In this document: in pieces, positions 27,381-35,962 of the stretch
How positions within the stretch are numbered: position 1 is the stretch's first letter
How the letters are laid out: each line of letters starts with the position of its first letter
NCBI GenBank assembly: GCA_947628305.1
Contig: CANQZG010000004.1
Span: forward strand, 62,001 to 126,000
Direction: 5' to 3'
Source of the DNA: an uncultured Muribaculaceae bacterium
GTDB taxonomy: Bacteria > Bacteroidota > Bacteroidia > Bacteroidales > Muribaculaceae
DNA length: 64,000 nucleotides
The notes under the pieces: generated by a model
What the model was told of the DNA's origin: nothing
What the model saw: the letters and a program-made list of their open reading frames with translations, nothing else
Database searches by the model: none
Program-made: the position numbers and the translations under genes

Positions 27381-28088
27381 TCACTTTCTTAGGTTCATAT
27401 AGTGCCGACGTCGCTCCTGTGGCATTTTCTCGATTGCATACCGAAGCATCGTCCTCGGCATCTCCGTGGCATGCTTGTCAAGGAACCCGGCGAGAATATC
27501 AATATCCATTTTCCCGACTTCACGCAACATCCATCCGACGGCTTTGTGTATCAAGTCATGCCTGTGGGAGAGGAAACGCTTGGCAATACGCAATGTGTCA
27601 TCATATCTTCCACCCTTTATCAAGGTGTAGGTCGAGACCACCGCGATGCGTTGTTCCCACAGGCTGTCACTTTCAGCGAGCCGGTCAAGCAGGGTGGGGG
27701 AGGGGAGGGTCAACAGATGACGTCCAAGAATTTTAGGCGCGGACAGGTCGACCAAGTCCCAATTGTTGATGTGTGAAGTGTTGGCAAGATAAAAATCGAC
27801 AATTGTGTCACGTTCGTCCGGGGTCTTGGTTTTGGCATAACGCTTCACAAGGGCGAGCAACGCCGCCAGACGATATTCGTGGACATCGCTATTAAGCATC
27901 AAGGAGAGGGAATCGAACGGCAACATATAATAACGCTCGCTTATGCGACGGTTATCGGGCACTGTGATTCCGACGAAGCAATCACCCTCGCCGTACTCGC
28001 CCTTGCCGCACTTGAAAAAGGATGAAAGGATTTTCACCTTTTCCGGGCGCGACACCGTATCAAGCTCCTCTTGCCATTTATTTATCAT
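27381..28088 (-). CDS. DNA alkylation repair protein, AlkD family
   Basis: The ATG at 28088 gives 235 residues, and the promoter lies just upstream of it. The protein is an all-helical HEAT-like repeat glycosylase of the AlkD/AlkC type, which removes bulky or positively charged alkylated bases. Typical features are GKGEYGEGDCFVGITVPDNRRI, the DNA-facing NNWDLVDLSAPKILG with the conserved Trp-Asp, and SLWEQRIAVVSTYTLIKGG. It is first in an operon otherwise devoted to glycosyltransfer and kinases, an odd but intact arrangement. Confidence 0.92.
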   Translation of the reverse strand: MINKWQEELDTVSRPEKVKILSSFFKCGKGEYGEGDCFVGITVPDNRRISERYYMLPFDSLSLMLNSDVHEYRLAALLALVKRYAKTKTPDERDTIVDFYLANTSHINNWDLVDLSAPKILGRHLLTLPSPTLLDRLAESDSLWEQRIAVVSTYTLIKGGRYDDTLRIAKRFLSHRHDLIHKAVGWMLREVGKMDIDILAGFLDKHATEMPRTMLRYAIEKMPQERRRHYMNLRK

Positions 28089-28106
28089 CTTTCGGGAGTG
28101 TTTCTG

Positions 28107-28141
28107 CAAAATTAACTTTTTAGCGTGAATATGACATCAAA
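28107..28141 (-). promoter_or_regulatory. Promoter of the AlkD-glycosyltransferase operon
   Basis: The minus strand reads TAATTTTG at 28114-28107, a perfect -7 box 19 bases upstream of the ATG at 28088. A TTTG at 28141-28138 stands 23 bases further upstream. Transcription would start a few bases before the ATG, which excludes a start codon at 28109. The rest of the intergenic stretch to 28270 shows nothing I can assign. Confidence 0.55.
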
Positions 28142-28272
28142 AATCCCCGACAAATACACGAGCGAATGTCAATTTTCAATCCTCAAAGCCTAAAATTCAG
28201 CATAACACATTGATATTCAATGCGTAACCCCCAATTTAGCGTGTATGCGATTTTTATTCAGAAAATGGTGAT

Positions 28273-28303
28273 TTTGAATAATCATCAAAAAACCGTACAT
28301 TTG
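28273..28303 (+). promoter_or_regulatory. Promoter of the ybeY-mnmG transcription unit
   Basis: TTTG at 28273-28276 and TACATTTG at 28296-28303 are separated by 19 bases, matching the Bacteroidota consensus fully. The -7 box ends 18 bases before the ybeY ATG. Confidence 0.78.
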
Positions 28304-28321
28304 TGAGTAATATCTTTATAT

Positions 28322-28759
28322 ATGGATAGAAAGATAGAATGGCTGGCCGACGGGGACACGCCGATGCCCTCGTTCGACTTCAGCCGGCTTGAACGTTGGA
28401 TTGGGAATGTCATCAAGTCTCACAATCGCATTGAGGGACCTTTGGTCTATATATTCTGCGATGACGAAAAAATCCTTGAAGTCAACCGACAATTTCTCAA
28501 CCACGATTATTACACCGACATCATAACATTTGACTACAGCCGTGGCCGCATGGTCTCGGGTGACATGTTTATCTCACTCGACACCGTGCGTTCCAACTCC
28601 GCGCTTGTGTCGCAGAGTTATGACCGGGAACTATGCCGTGTAATCATCCACGGGGTGTTACACCTATGCGGGATAAATGACAAAGGTCCCGGTGAACGCG
28701 AAATCATGGAGGGACACGAGAACCGTGCCCTTGAAATGCTTGAAACAACTGACCGATGA
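28322..28759 (+). CDS. ybeY: Endoribonuclease YbeY (rRNA maturation)
   Basis: This 145-residue metal-dependent RNase processes the 3' end of 16S rNA precursors and takes part in ribosome quality control. The metal site is VIIHGVLHLCGIND: two histidines of the usual H-x3-H are present, while the third ligand of the canonical GYDH is replaced by N-D, a variant I associate with Bacteroidota YbeY. FLNHDYYTDIITFDY and SGDMFISLDTVRSNS upstream also match the family. Its stop overlaps the mnmG start (ATGA), so the two are co-translated. Confidence 0.93.
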   Translation: MDRKIEWLADGDTPMPSFDFSRLERWIGNVIKSHNRIEGPLVYIFCDDEKILEVNRQFLNHDYYTDIITFDYSRGRMVSGDMFISLDTVRSNSALVSQSYDRELCRVIIHGVLHLCGINDKGPGEREIMEGHENRALEMLETTDR

Positions 28760-30636
28760 CACTCGACTACGACGTTATAGTAATAGGGGCCGGACACGCC
28801 GGCTGCGAGGCGGCAAGAGCCTCGGCCAAACTCGGGGCAAACACCCTACTCATCACTATCGACATGAACAAGATTGCACAGATGAGCTGCAACCCCGCCG
28901 TAGGTGGCATTGCCAAAGGGCAGATTGTCAGGGAAATAGATGCACTTGGCGGAGCGATGGGTATTGTCACCGACAAGACTGCGATACAATTCCGCATGCT
29001 CAACCGCTCCAAAGGCCCGGCAATGTGGAGTCCACGCTCACAGAGCGACCGAATGAAATTCAGCCTCCTTTGGCGAAACATCCTCGAGAACACCGAAAAT
29101 CTCAGAATGTGGCAGGATAATGTCACAGGACTTGTAATTGAGGACAACGAAATCAAAGGCGTGAAAACAGCCTTGGGAATGAGATTCAACGCCTCCAAGG
29201 TGATACTCACGGCAGGTACATTCCTGAACGGCCTGATGCACATAGGGCGTGTAAAAATCGGCGGCGGACGCGTGGCCGAACCGGCATCATCCGGCATAAC
29301 AGAACAACTCGCCACAATGGGCTTCAAGACCGACCGTATGAAAACAGGCACCCCGGTGAGAATCGACGGACGCTCCGTGAAATGGGAACTGGCAACGATA
29401 CAACACGGCGATGACGATTTCCACAAGTTTTCCTATCTCCCCGATGTACACCGCGAGTTAAGACAGCGTCCATGTTTCACTGTCACCACCAGTCCGGCAA
29501 CCCACGACATATTACGCGCAGGATTACCCGACTCACCATTATACAACGGACAGATTCAAAGCATAGGCCCTCGTTATTGTCCGAGCATCGAGACAAAAAT
29601 CGTCACCTTTGCCGACAAGAATGAGCACCAGCTGTTCCTCGAGCCGGAAGGGGAGGACACGCAGGAATATTATCTCAACGGGTTCAGTTCTTCACTCCCG
29701 ATTGATATACAGATTTCCGCACTCGAAACAATCCCGGCATTAAAAGATGTGGCAATCTATCGCCCGGGGTATGCAATCGAATATGATTTCTTCGACCCCA
29801 CGCAGCTACGGCACACACTGGAGACAAAGCAGGTGAAAGGGCTGTATTTCGCGGGGCAGGTTAACGGAACGACAGGATATGAGGAGGCTGCCGGGCAAGG
29901 ACTCGTGGCAGGTATAAATGCGGCTTTGGCAGTGAAAGGGAAGCCGGAATTCACCCTCGCACGCGATGAATCCTATATAGGAGTCCTGATTGACGACCTT
30001 GTCACAAAAGGAGTCGATGAACCCTACCGCATGTTCACCTCCCGCGCCGAATACCGCATATTGTTACGGCAGGATGACGCCGATATGCGCCTGACGCCGC
30101 GAGGATATGAGGTAGGCCTTGTGGACGAGGAACGGTACCGCCTGATGGTAACAAAGCGTGAACAAAGAGATGCCTTAATCGACTTTTGCCGAAATTTCTC
30201 GATAAAATCGTCTCTAATAAATCGGCAATTGGAAGAATGGGACACTACGCCGTTGAAACAAGGTTGCAAACTGTATGACCTCGTTCTGCGTCCACAGCTT
30301 GACATCAACATGCTTTCATCGGCAATCACCCCGCTTAAGGAATTTATCGAAAACAGGATAGAGACCCGACGTAGACAGGAAATCATAGAGACCGCCGAAA
30401 TACTGATAAAATATCAAGGATATATCGAGCGCGAACAATTGATTGCCGACAAAATAAAACGCCTTGAAGATGTAAAACTGCACGGGCGCATAAACTTCTC
30501 CGAAATAAAATCGCTCTCAACCGAGGCGCGTCAGAAACTTGAAAGGATTCAACCCGAGACAGTCGCGCAGGCCTCACGCATTCCCGGAATATCACCGAGC
30601 GACATAAACATCCTTTTACTACTTTTAGGAAGATAG
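28756..30636 (+). CDS. mnmG: tRNA uridine-5-carboxymethylaminomethyl modification enzyme MnmG (GidA)
   Basis: With MnmE, this 626-residue FAD protein installs the carboxymethylaminomethyl group on U34 of several tRNAs. The FAD-binding dinucleotide motif VIGAGHAGCEAARASAKLG opens the protein, and CNPAVGGIAKGQIVREIDALGG follows. RYCPSIETKIVTF, the folate-region GQVNGTTGYEEAAGQGLVAG and the C-terminal helical tRNA-binding domain are all present. The length is standard. It is flanked by ybeY and, five bases after its stop, by a perfect parS-type palindrome; apt and uvrC follow. Confidence 0.98.
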   Translation: MTLDYDVIVIGAGHAGCEAARASAKLGANTLLITIDMNKIAQMSCNPAVGGIAKGQIVREIDALGGAMGIVTDKTAIQFRMLNRSKGPAMWSPRSQSDRMKFSLLWRNILENTENLRMWQDNVTGLVIEDNEIKGVKTALGMRFNASKVILTAGTFLNGLMHIGRVKIGGGRVAEPASSGITEQLATMGFKTDRMKTGTPVRIDGRSVKWELATIQHGDDDFHKFSYLPDVHRELRQRPCFTVTTSPATHDILRAGLPDSPLYNGQIQSIGPRYCPSIETKIVTFADKNEHQLFLEPEGEDTQEYYLNGFSSSLPIDIQISALETIPALKDVAIYRPGYAIEYDFFDPTQLRHTLETKQVKGLYFAGQVNGTTGYEEAAGQGLVAGINAALAVKGKPEFTLARDESYIGVLIDDLVTKGVDEPYRMFTSRAEYRILLRQDDADMRLTPRGYEVGLVDEERYRLMVTKREQRDALIDFCRNFSIKSSLINRQLEEWDTTPLKQGCKLYDLVLRPQLDINMLSSAITPLKEFIENRIETRRRQEIIETAEILIKYQGYIEREQLIADKIKRLEDVKLHGRINFSEIKSLSTEARQKLERIQPETVAQASRIPGISPSDINILLLLLGR

Positions 30637-30641
30637 TCAAT

Positions 30642-30657
30642 TGTTCCACGTGAAACA
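30642..30657. other. parS: parS centromere-like site
   Basis: TGTTCCACGTGAAACA matches the bacterial parS consensus TGTTNCACGTGAAACA at every position. It begins five bases after the mnmG stop codon and lies outside any gene. parS sites are bound by ParB (Spo0J) and are usually clustered near the replication origin, often beside mnmG. No other copy was seen in this window, and the parAB genes are not here. Confidence 0.85.
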
Positions 30658-30705
30658 ATTTTAATATAACGATATTATTTTCAATACATTAACAGCAATA
30701 AAATC

Positions 30706-31224
30706 ATGGAGTACATCAAATCAAAAGTTCGTGATGTCCTGGACTTCCCTCAAAAGGGGGTCGTGTTCAAAGACCTCACCACAGCGTTCAAAGACCCGCG
30801 TGCCCTCCACATCATCGGGTGGGACTTGTCACAGCTCTACCGCGACAAAGGTGTGACCAAGGTCGTTGGTATAGAGTCTCGTGGTTTCATCGGCGGCTCA
30901 ATACTTGCATTTGAATTGGGCGCAGGGTTTGTGCCCGTTCGCAAACCCGGAAAGCTGCCCGCCGACACAGTGCGTGCGACCTACGAGAAAGAATATGGCA
31001 CCGACACCATCGAGATGCACCGCGATGCAATCACCGAGGACGATATAGTCGTGTTACACGATGATGTCCTCGCGACAGGGGGCACGATGGCAGCCGCCTA
31101 TAACCTCGTCAAGAGCATGAATCCCAAGAAAATCTACATCAACTTCATCATCGAGCTGGCAGCGTTGAACGGGCGCGCCAATCTCCCCGCCGATGCCGAA
31201 GTGACTTCCTTGATAACCTATTGA
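30706..31224 (+). CDS. apt: Adenine phosphoribosyltransferase
   Basis: This 172-residue salvage enzyme makes AMP from adenine and PRPP. Signature segments are VLDFPQKGVVFKDLT at the N-terminus, ESRGFIGGSILAFELGAGFVPVRKPGKLP in the centre, and the PRPP-binding VVLHDDVLATGGTMAAA. The last has the type I phosphoribosyltransferase acidic pair (DD) and TGGT loop. The length matches the family. It follows the parS site after 48 bases, and uvrC starts seven bases after its stop, so apt and uvrC are probably one transcript. Confidence 0.97.
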   Translation: MEYIKSKVRDVLDFPQKGVVFKDLTTAFKDPRALHIIGWDLSQLYRDKGVTKVVGIESRGFIGGSILAFELGAGFVPVRKPGKLPADTVRATYEKEYGTDTIEMHRDAITEDDIVVLHDDVLATGGTMAAAYNLVKSMNPKKIYINFIIELAALNGRANLPADAEVTSLITY

Positions 31225-31231
31225 CGGCGGG

Positions 31232-33040
31232 ATGCCGAAGCATGAAAAGTCCCCGCAACTGCGGGAGAAAATCGCAATATTGCCCGATACCCCCGGCGTC
31301 TACACCTATTATGACACCGAGGGTACGGTCATTTATGTGGGCAAGGCCAAGAACCTGAAACGGCGGGTGTCATCCTACTTCAACCGCACCCACGATTCGG
31401 TGCGCACCAATCTGCTCGTGAGGGCAATCGCCGACATGACATACGTTGTCGTACCCACCGAACAGGACGCGCTGAACCTCGAGGCCTCCATGATAAAGGA
31501 ATACAAGCCACGGTACAACGTCCTGCTGAAGGATGACAAATCCTATCCATGGATTGTGGTGACAAAAGAGACGTTTCCGCGTGTATTCATGACAAGGCAA
31601 CGCATCAAGGACGGCTCAAAATATTACGGTCCTTACACCGAGGCCGGGGCGGCCCGTGCCGTCCTTGAATTGATAAAAGAGCTGTATCCGATAAGGTCAT
31701 GCCGTCACAACATCACGCCCGAATATGTTTCGAGAGGGAAGGGGAGACTCTGCCTTGAATATCACCTGAAACGATGTAAAGGGTGCTGCACCGGATTAAT
31801 CAAGGCCGATGAATATGCGCGGTATATCGAGAGTGTCAAGCAGATTCTGCGCGGAGACACATCAGAACTGATGCAATATCTACGCGACGAGATGGGAAAT
31901 CTCGCCTCACAGATGCGCTTTGAGGAGGCGCATGAACTGAAATTAAAATACAATTTAATCGAACGATACCGCGCCAAGAGCGTGATTGTAAGTCAGGTTA
32001 TCGACCAGGTCGACGTATTCGGCGTAGAGGATGACGGCAAGGAAGTGTTCGTCAACTACATGCACGTGAGACGGGGCGCGGTTGTCAAAAGCGTCACACT
32101 TGAATTCAAGCGTAATCTCGATGAATCGGTGGCAACCATCATCGGTTACGCAATGAACGAAATCAGTACGACAATCGGTGCCGACTATGACGAGGTGATT
32201 GTTCCGGAGCCGCCCGATGTCGAGATGCCGGATGTCACATTCACCGTCCCACAACGTGGCGACAAAGCTAAATTACTCGAGGTGTCGCAACGCAATGCAC
32301 GGCAATACAAAATCGACATGCTGAAACACCTGGAGAAACAGAACCCCGAACAACGTCTCGACCGATTGATGGAACGCATGAAAGCCGACTTCAGGCTTTC
32401 GGAGGAGCCTCGACATATCGAGTGTTTCGATAATTCCAACATACAGGGAACCAACCCGGTTGCTTCATGCGTGGTGTTCCGTAACGGTAAACCATCTAAA
32501 CGTGACTACCGCCATTTCAACATAAAGACAGTCATCGGTCCTGACGATTTCGCATCGATGAAAGAGGTGCTTACGCGCCGTTATACACGACTCATGGAGG
32601 AAGGGGAAGGTCTTCCCCAACTCATCGTTGTCGATGGCGGCAAAGGCCAATTGAGCGCGGCTGTAGAGGCTCTTGAGGCCATCGGTCTGCGCGGGAAAAT
32701 CGCTGTGGTCGGGATTGCCAAACGTCTTGAGGAAATATATTTCCCCGGTGACAGCGTACCACTCTATATCGACAAGAACAGCGAGTCATTGCGCGTTGTC
32801 CAGCATCTCCGCGATGAGGCTCACCGATTCGGCATAACCCACCACCGCAACCGACGCAGCAAGGGACAGACCGTCTCGGCTCTCGATTCAATCAAAGGGG
32901 TGGGTGAAAAGACCCGTATTGCATTACTATCCCATTTCAAAAGCCTTAAACGCCTGAAAGAAGTCGATTTAGATACTATAGCCGAGATTATCGGCCCTGC
33001 AAAAGCCTCTATTGTATATAACGCGCTACACGAACAATAA
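31232..33040 (+). CDS. uvrC: UvrABC excinuclease subunit C
   Basis: This 602-residue nuclease makes the 3' and 5' incisions in nucleotide excision repair. The GIY-YIG domain is at residues about 14-95 (DTPGVYTYYDTEGTVIYVGKAKNLKRRV). A UvrB-interacting UVR motif lies near 200-235 (FEEAHELKLKYNLIE). The RNase H-like C-terminal nuclease contains ECFDNSNIQGTNPVAS and VVDGGKGQLSAA, and the tail has the helix-hairpin-helix (SIKGVGEKTRIALLSHF, IIGPAKASIVYNAL). The length is normal. A long perfect palindrome follows its stop as a bidirectional terminator. Confidence 0.98.
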   Translation: MPKHEKSPQLREKIAILPDTPGVYTYYDTEGTVIYVGKAKNLKRRVSSYFNRTHDSVRTNLLVRAIADMTYVVVPTEQDALNLEASMIKEYKPRYNVLLKDDKSYPWIVVTKETFPRVFMTRQRIKDGSKYYGPYTEAGAARAVLELIKELYPIRSCRHNITPEYVSRGKGRLCLEYHLKRCKGCCTGLIKADEYARYIESVKQILRGDTSELMQYLRDEMGNLASQMRFEEAHELKLKYNLIERYRAKSVIVSQVIDQVDVFGVEDDGKEVFVNYMHVRRGAVVKSVTLEFKRNLDESVATIIGYAMNEISTTIGADYDEVIVPEPPDVEMPDVTFTVPQRGDKAKLLEVSQRNARQYKIDMLKHLEKQNPEQRLDRLMERMKADFRLSEEPRHIECFDNSNIQGTNPVASCVVFRNGKPSKRDYRHFNIKTVIGPDDFASMKEVLTRRYTRLMEEGEGLPQLIVVDGGKGQLSAAVEALEAIGLRGKIAVVGIAKRLEEIYFPGDSVPLYIDKNSESLRVVQHLRDEAHRFGITHHRNRRSKGQTVSALDSIKGVGEKTRIALLSHFKSLKRLKEVDLDTIAEIIGPAKASIVYNALHEQ

Positions 33041-33053
33041 CTCACTGATATAC

Positions 33054-33096
33054 AAAGCAATAGTCCCATCCGATATCGGATGGGACTATTGCTTTT
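33054..33096. terminator. Bidirectional terminator between uvrC and a convergent surface-protein gene
   Basis: A perfect 42-base palindrome has left arm 33054-33074 and right arm 33075-33095, starting AAAGCAATAGTCCC and ending in TTTT. It lies between two convergent genes, so it can end transcripts from both sides: the plus strand ends in a T-run, and the minus strand likewise in the complement of the A-run. Confidence 0.85.
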
Positions 33097-33117
33097 AAAG
33101 TATGTTCGGAATTATCG

Positions 33118-35943
33118 TTACCTCACAACCACCTTGACTGCGGCTAATGCTGATTTAACGATGTAAACACCGGCGTTCAAAGGCACGTATACTTCACCGT
33201 CAACCGCCTTTTCCGCCACCTGACGGCCACCAAGGTCATAAATCCTTACAACACCCGCAGCACTGACAACTATTCCTCCGGGGACTGCTTTTACAGACAA
33301 CGATGTCTCGCCATCTCCCACACCCCGGATTCCTGTCGTCACTTTCAAGGCCGAGCCTGACAACACGGCGGGTGCCTCGGAGGTGGATTCAACACGCAAC
33401 AAATAAACTCCGGCATCGGTTATCAAGACATTCTTCATCACATATTTCCATATATCAAAATCAAGACCCGTGTTGGCAATGGGGGTGACTGTATCATCAT
33501 TTTTGAACAGAGAAGTCTTGCCATAATCCTGTATCAGGTTAAACTCTCCGGGAATGAGTTCAATCCGATACCATTTTGCCCCATCGGGCATTGCTGGGAA
33601 AGTATAATCCATCGGGTCAGATGTCACCGTGATACTGATTGCCTTTGCCGGGGTTTCACCCTCCGCGGCATCACGGACGGAGAGTGTCGCGTCAAACGCA
33701 GCCGACGAGGATGTCAGCTTCAGCAAGTATTCACCGGCCTCATCAATCACCACATTCTTGATTTCGTTAGGTCCGAACATCGAGCCTGAACTCTGTGCAA
33801 ACGGGGTCGAGGTATCACCGGCCTTGTACATATTCATCGAGAATGTCCCTGCCGAGGTGAGATTGAAGATTCCGACAGGAAGCGTAACCGAATACCATAC
33901 CGGGTCATCAGAATACCCAATCTTACGGTCAAAACTGTATGACTTGGGATTGGTGTCAAAATCAATAACTATGGGTTTATCGGGCGTCTCGCCGGGGGCG
34001 GCCTCACGCATCGTGAATATCACCTTGGCATCAGCCTGGGCCGACGGGAGAGTGGCGCACACATAAACAACCGCATCCTTTTTGACCGTGAGGGACAATG
34101 CCTTGAATGTGTAATCGGGATAATTGCCCTCGGTAGAGAGAGACTGCCTATTGGCATCGGAAATTTCACCGACATAGACATGTACCGAGGCCCCTGCAGT
34201 ATAAGCGATTGTCGTGGAAACATCAAGGATACCGTCATACGGAACGGTGTATTTCATCCATGTCTTCCCGCTTTGAGCCGGTAATGTCAGCGAGCCGTCA
34301 ATCACGTCAATGGGGTTAGCCGATGACTCCCCGGGCGCATAAGCCTGCTCCGAGAGTCTATATGATGACTCTACATCCACTCCATCATAACGGATGATAT
34401 ATTTGCTTCCCGATGTGGCTTCAAAGCGATAACCGCCTCCATTTACGTCATACAGCGTCACCGCGGTGCCACCGCATGTAACCACCGGGCGCAATGTCTC
34501 GGAAGCCGGCTTTATAACGAGCCATGAGTCGCTGACCGCCGTGTAGTTGTAATACACGGCTGCCCATGCCGGGATTTCATTTTCGCCAAGACGGGCGGTA
34601 AGAGGGTCTGACTCTGTTTGACCGGGTTGCACCCTGTTAAACGTTACAGTGAAGTCGATGGCACTCGTCATCACCGGGCATTCCCACACAACCACGTAGG
34701 CAGTCCCTTTTGTCACCTGATAATGCAGGTTGTCAGTCCCTCTCGCGAGGGTCAAATAATCTGACTTTGAATCGTAAAGTTTCACGGCAGTGCCTTCGGG
34801 GACAACACCGTTAGCAGAAAGGTCAAGAAACCAATTGCCGTTCTCGGGCGCAGTCACGGAGTAATAATAAGTTCCGCCGTAGGCCGGAGTCGTAGCCACG
34901 TCTCCCGGTTCGATTTCCTGTGCGGTCTCAAACTTGTCGTACGGCATATAAGGTTCAAACTGCAACGTGAATGTCTCGTCAGAAGAGGTCGTAACAGTCT
35001 TCTTGACACTTAACGCACGGAAAGATTTGGCCGACAGAGGAGTGCGAAGGTAGATACCGCCCGTCTGTGTTATGTCACCGTATGACGATGAACAACCAGT
35101 CTTGAGGGTGAACACGGTGTTGTCATCCTGCACGGAGGCATTGAGCACGGCAAACATTTCGGAATTGGGCGAGGTGAAACTGTACCAGTATTCACCCGCA
35201 TCCGCCGGAATCGTGTTGACACCCGGCTTTGCGTCCCAAGCATCGGCGCAGCTTGCGCCCGGCACAGCCTGAACAACTTTGAATGTCGCCATCATCGCAT
35301 TAGCTGACGAACCCTTGACGTAATAAGTCACGCCTTCGTCAACCTCCATTGTCGCTTTCCATCCACCTGTCACATATTCACCGGTAAGCGACGTGTAGTC
35401 GCCCTTGCAACCTGTGCTGTAAGCAAAATTACTCACAGACATGGGGAACGTCATCTCAAGCCGTCCATCCTGCTCGGCGGTATAGGAGATATAGATAGTG
35501 GCCGCCTGTCCGAATATTCCCGACCCTGACTTATAAAAAGGTACAAGAAACGGGGTCTCCGTCGCCTGGATAGGATTATCACATGTCGTCCCATCAGTAT
35601 ATGGACGCTCCACGGCCGTCATGGAGAATGTCAACGGCGACTCGGTCACGTAGGTACTGAAAACATAACTATTACCACCCTTGACTGCAAACACGCATGT
35701 TTTGTCAGATGAATTGGATGCCATAGGCACTTCGGAAGCATCACAGGTGACGTTTCCTGACCCGACCCCGGATAGGGTAAGCAACTGGTCGGACGGAGCT
35801 GTGTAACTGAAATAGACCGAAGTCCATGCACCTCCCGTATAGTTGTTATCTCCGACAACAAGAGGCAATGGCGAATCCTGCGTCTGCGCGGTCGCGACCA
35901 CAGACATCATTACCGCCATAAACGATATAAACAGTTTCTTCAT
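33118..35943 (-). CDS. Large repeat-containing surface protein with C-terminal sorting domain
   Basis: This 941-residue protein has a signal peptide (MKKLFISFMAVMMSVVATAQ). At least seven copies of a beta-rich repeat of about 110 residues follow. Most start with a (P/A)GE(T/S)xxxPI-like phrase (EAAPGETPDKPI, DAAEGETPAKAI, AYAPGESSANPI) and contain a YY-x-(F/V)TA-type strand. The last 75 residues (VRIYDLGGRQVAEKAV, LNAGVYIVKSALAAVKVVVR) form a typical type IX/Por secretion sorting domain. The role is unknown; adhesion or matrix function is plausible. It follows the paralogous interrupted gene by 20 bases on the same strand. Confidence 0.8.
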   Translation of the reverse strand: MKKLFISFMAVMMSVVATAQTQDSPLPLVVGDNNYTGGAWTSVYFSYTAPSDQLLTLSGVGSGNVTCDASEVPMASNSSDKTCVFAVKGGNSYVFSTYVTESPLTFSMTAVERPYTDGTTCDNPIQATETPFLVPFYKSGSGIFGQAATIYISYTAEQDGRLEMTFPMSVSNFAYSTGCKGDYTSLTGEYVTGGWKATMEVDEGVTYYVKGSSANAMMATFKVVQAVPGASCADAWDAKPGVNTIPADAGEYWYSFTSPNSEMFAVLNASVQDDNTVFTLKTGCSSSYGDITQTGGIYLRTPLSAKSFRALSVKKTVTTSSDETFTLQFEPYMPYDKFETAQEIEPGDVATTPAYGGTYYYSVTAPENGNWFLDLSANGVVPEGTAVKLYDSKSDYLTLARGTDNLHYQVTKGTAYVVVWECPVMTSAIDFTVTFNRVQPGQTESDPLTARLGENEIPAWAAVYYNYTAVSDSWLVIKPASETLRPVVTCGGTAVTLYDVNGGGYRFEATSGSKYIIRYDGVDVESSYRLSEQAYAPGESSANPIDVIDGSLTLPAQSGKTWMKYTVPYDGILDVSTTIAYTAGASVHVYVGEISDANRQSLSTEGNYPDYTFKALSLTVKKDAVVYVCATLPSAQADAKVIFTMREAAPGETPDKPIVIDFDTNPKSYSFDRKIGYSDDPVWYSVTLPVGIFNLTSAGTFSMNMYKAGDTSTPFAQSSGSMFGPNEIKNVVIDEAGEYLLKLTSSSAAFDATLSVRDAAEGETPAKAISITVTSDPMDYTFPAMPDGAKWYRIELIPGEFNLIQDYGKTSLFKNDDTVTPIANTGLDFDIWKYVMKNVLITDAGVYLLRVESTSEAPAVLSGSALKVTTGIRGVGDGETSLSVKAVPGGIVVSAAGVVRIYDLGGRQVAEKAVDGEVYVPLNAGVYIVKSALAAVKVVVR

Positions 35944-35962
35944 ATAATGATTGATTATTTGG

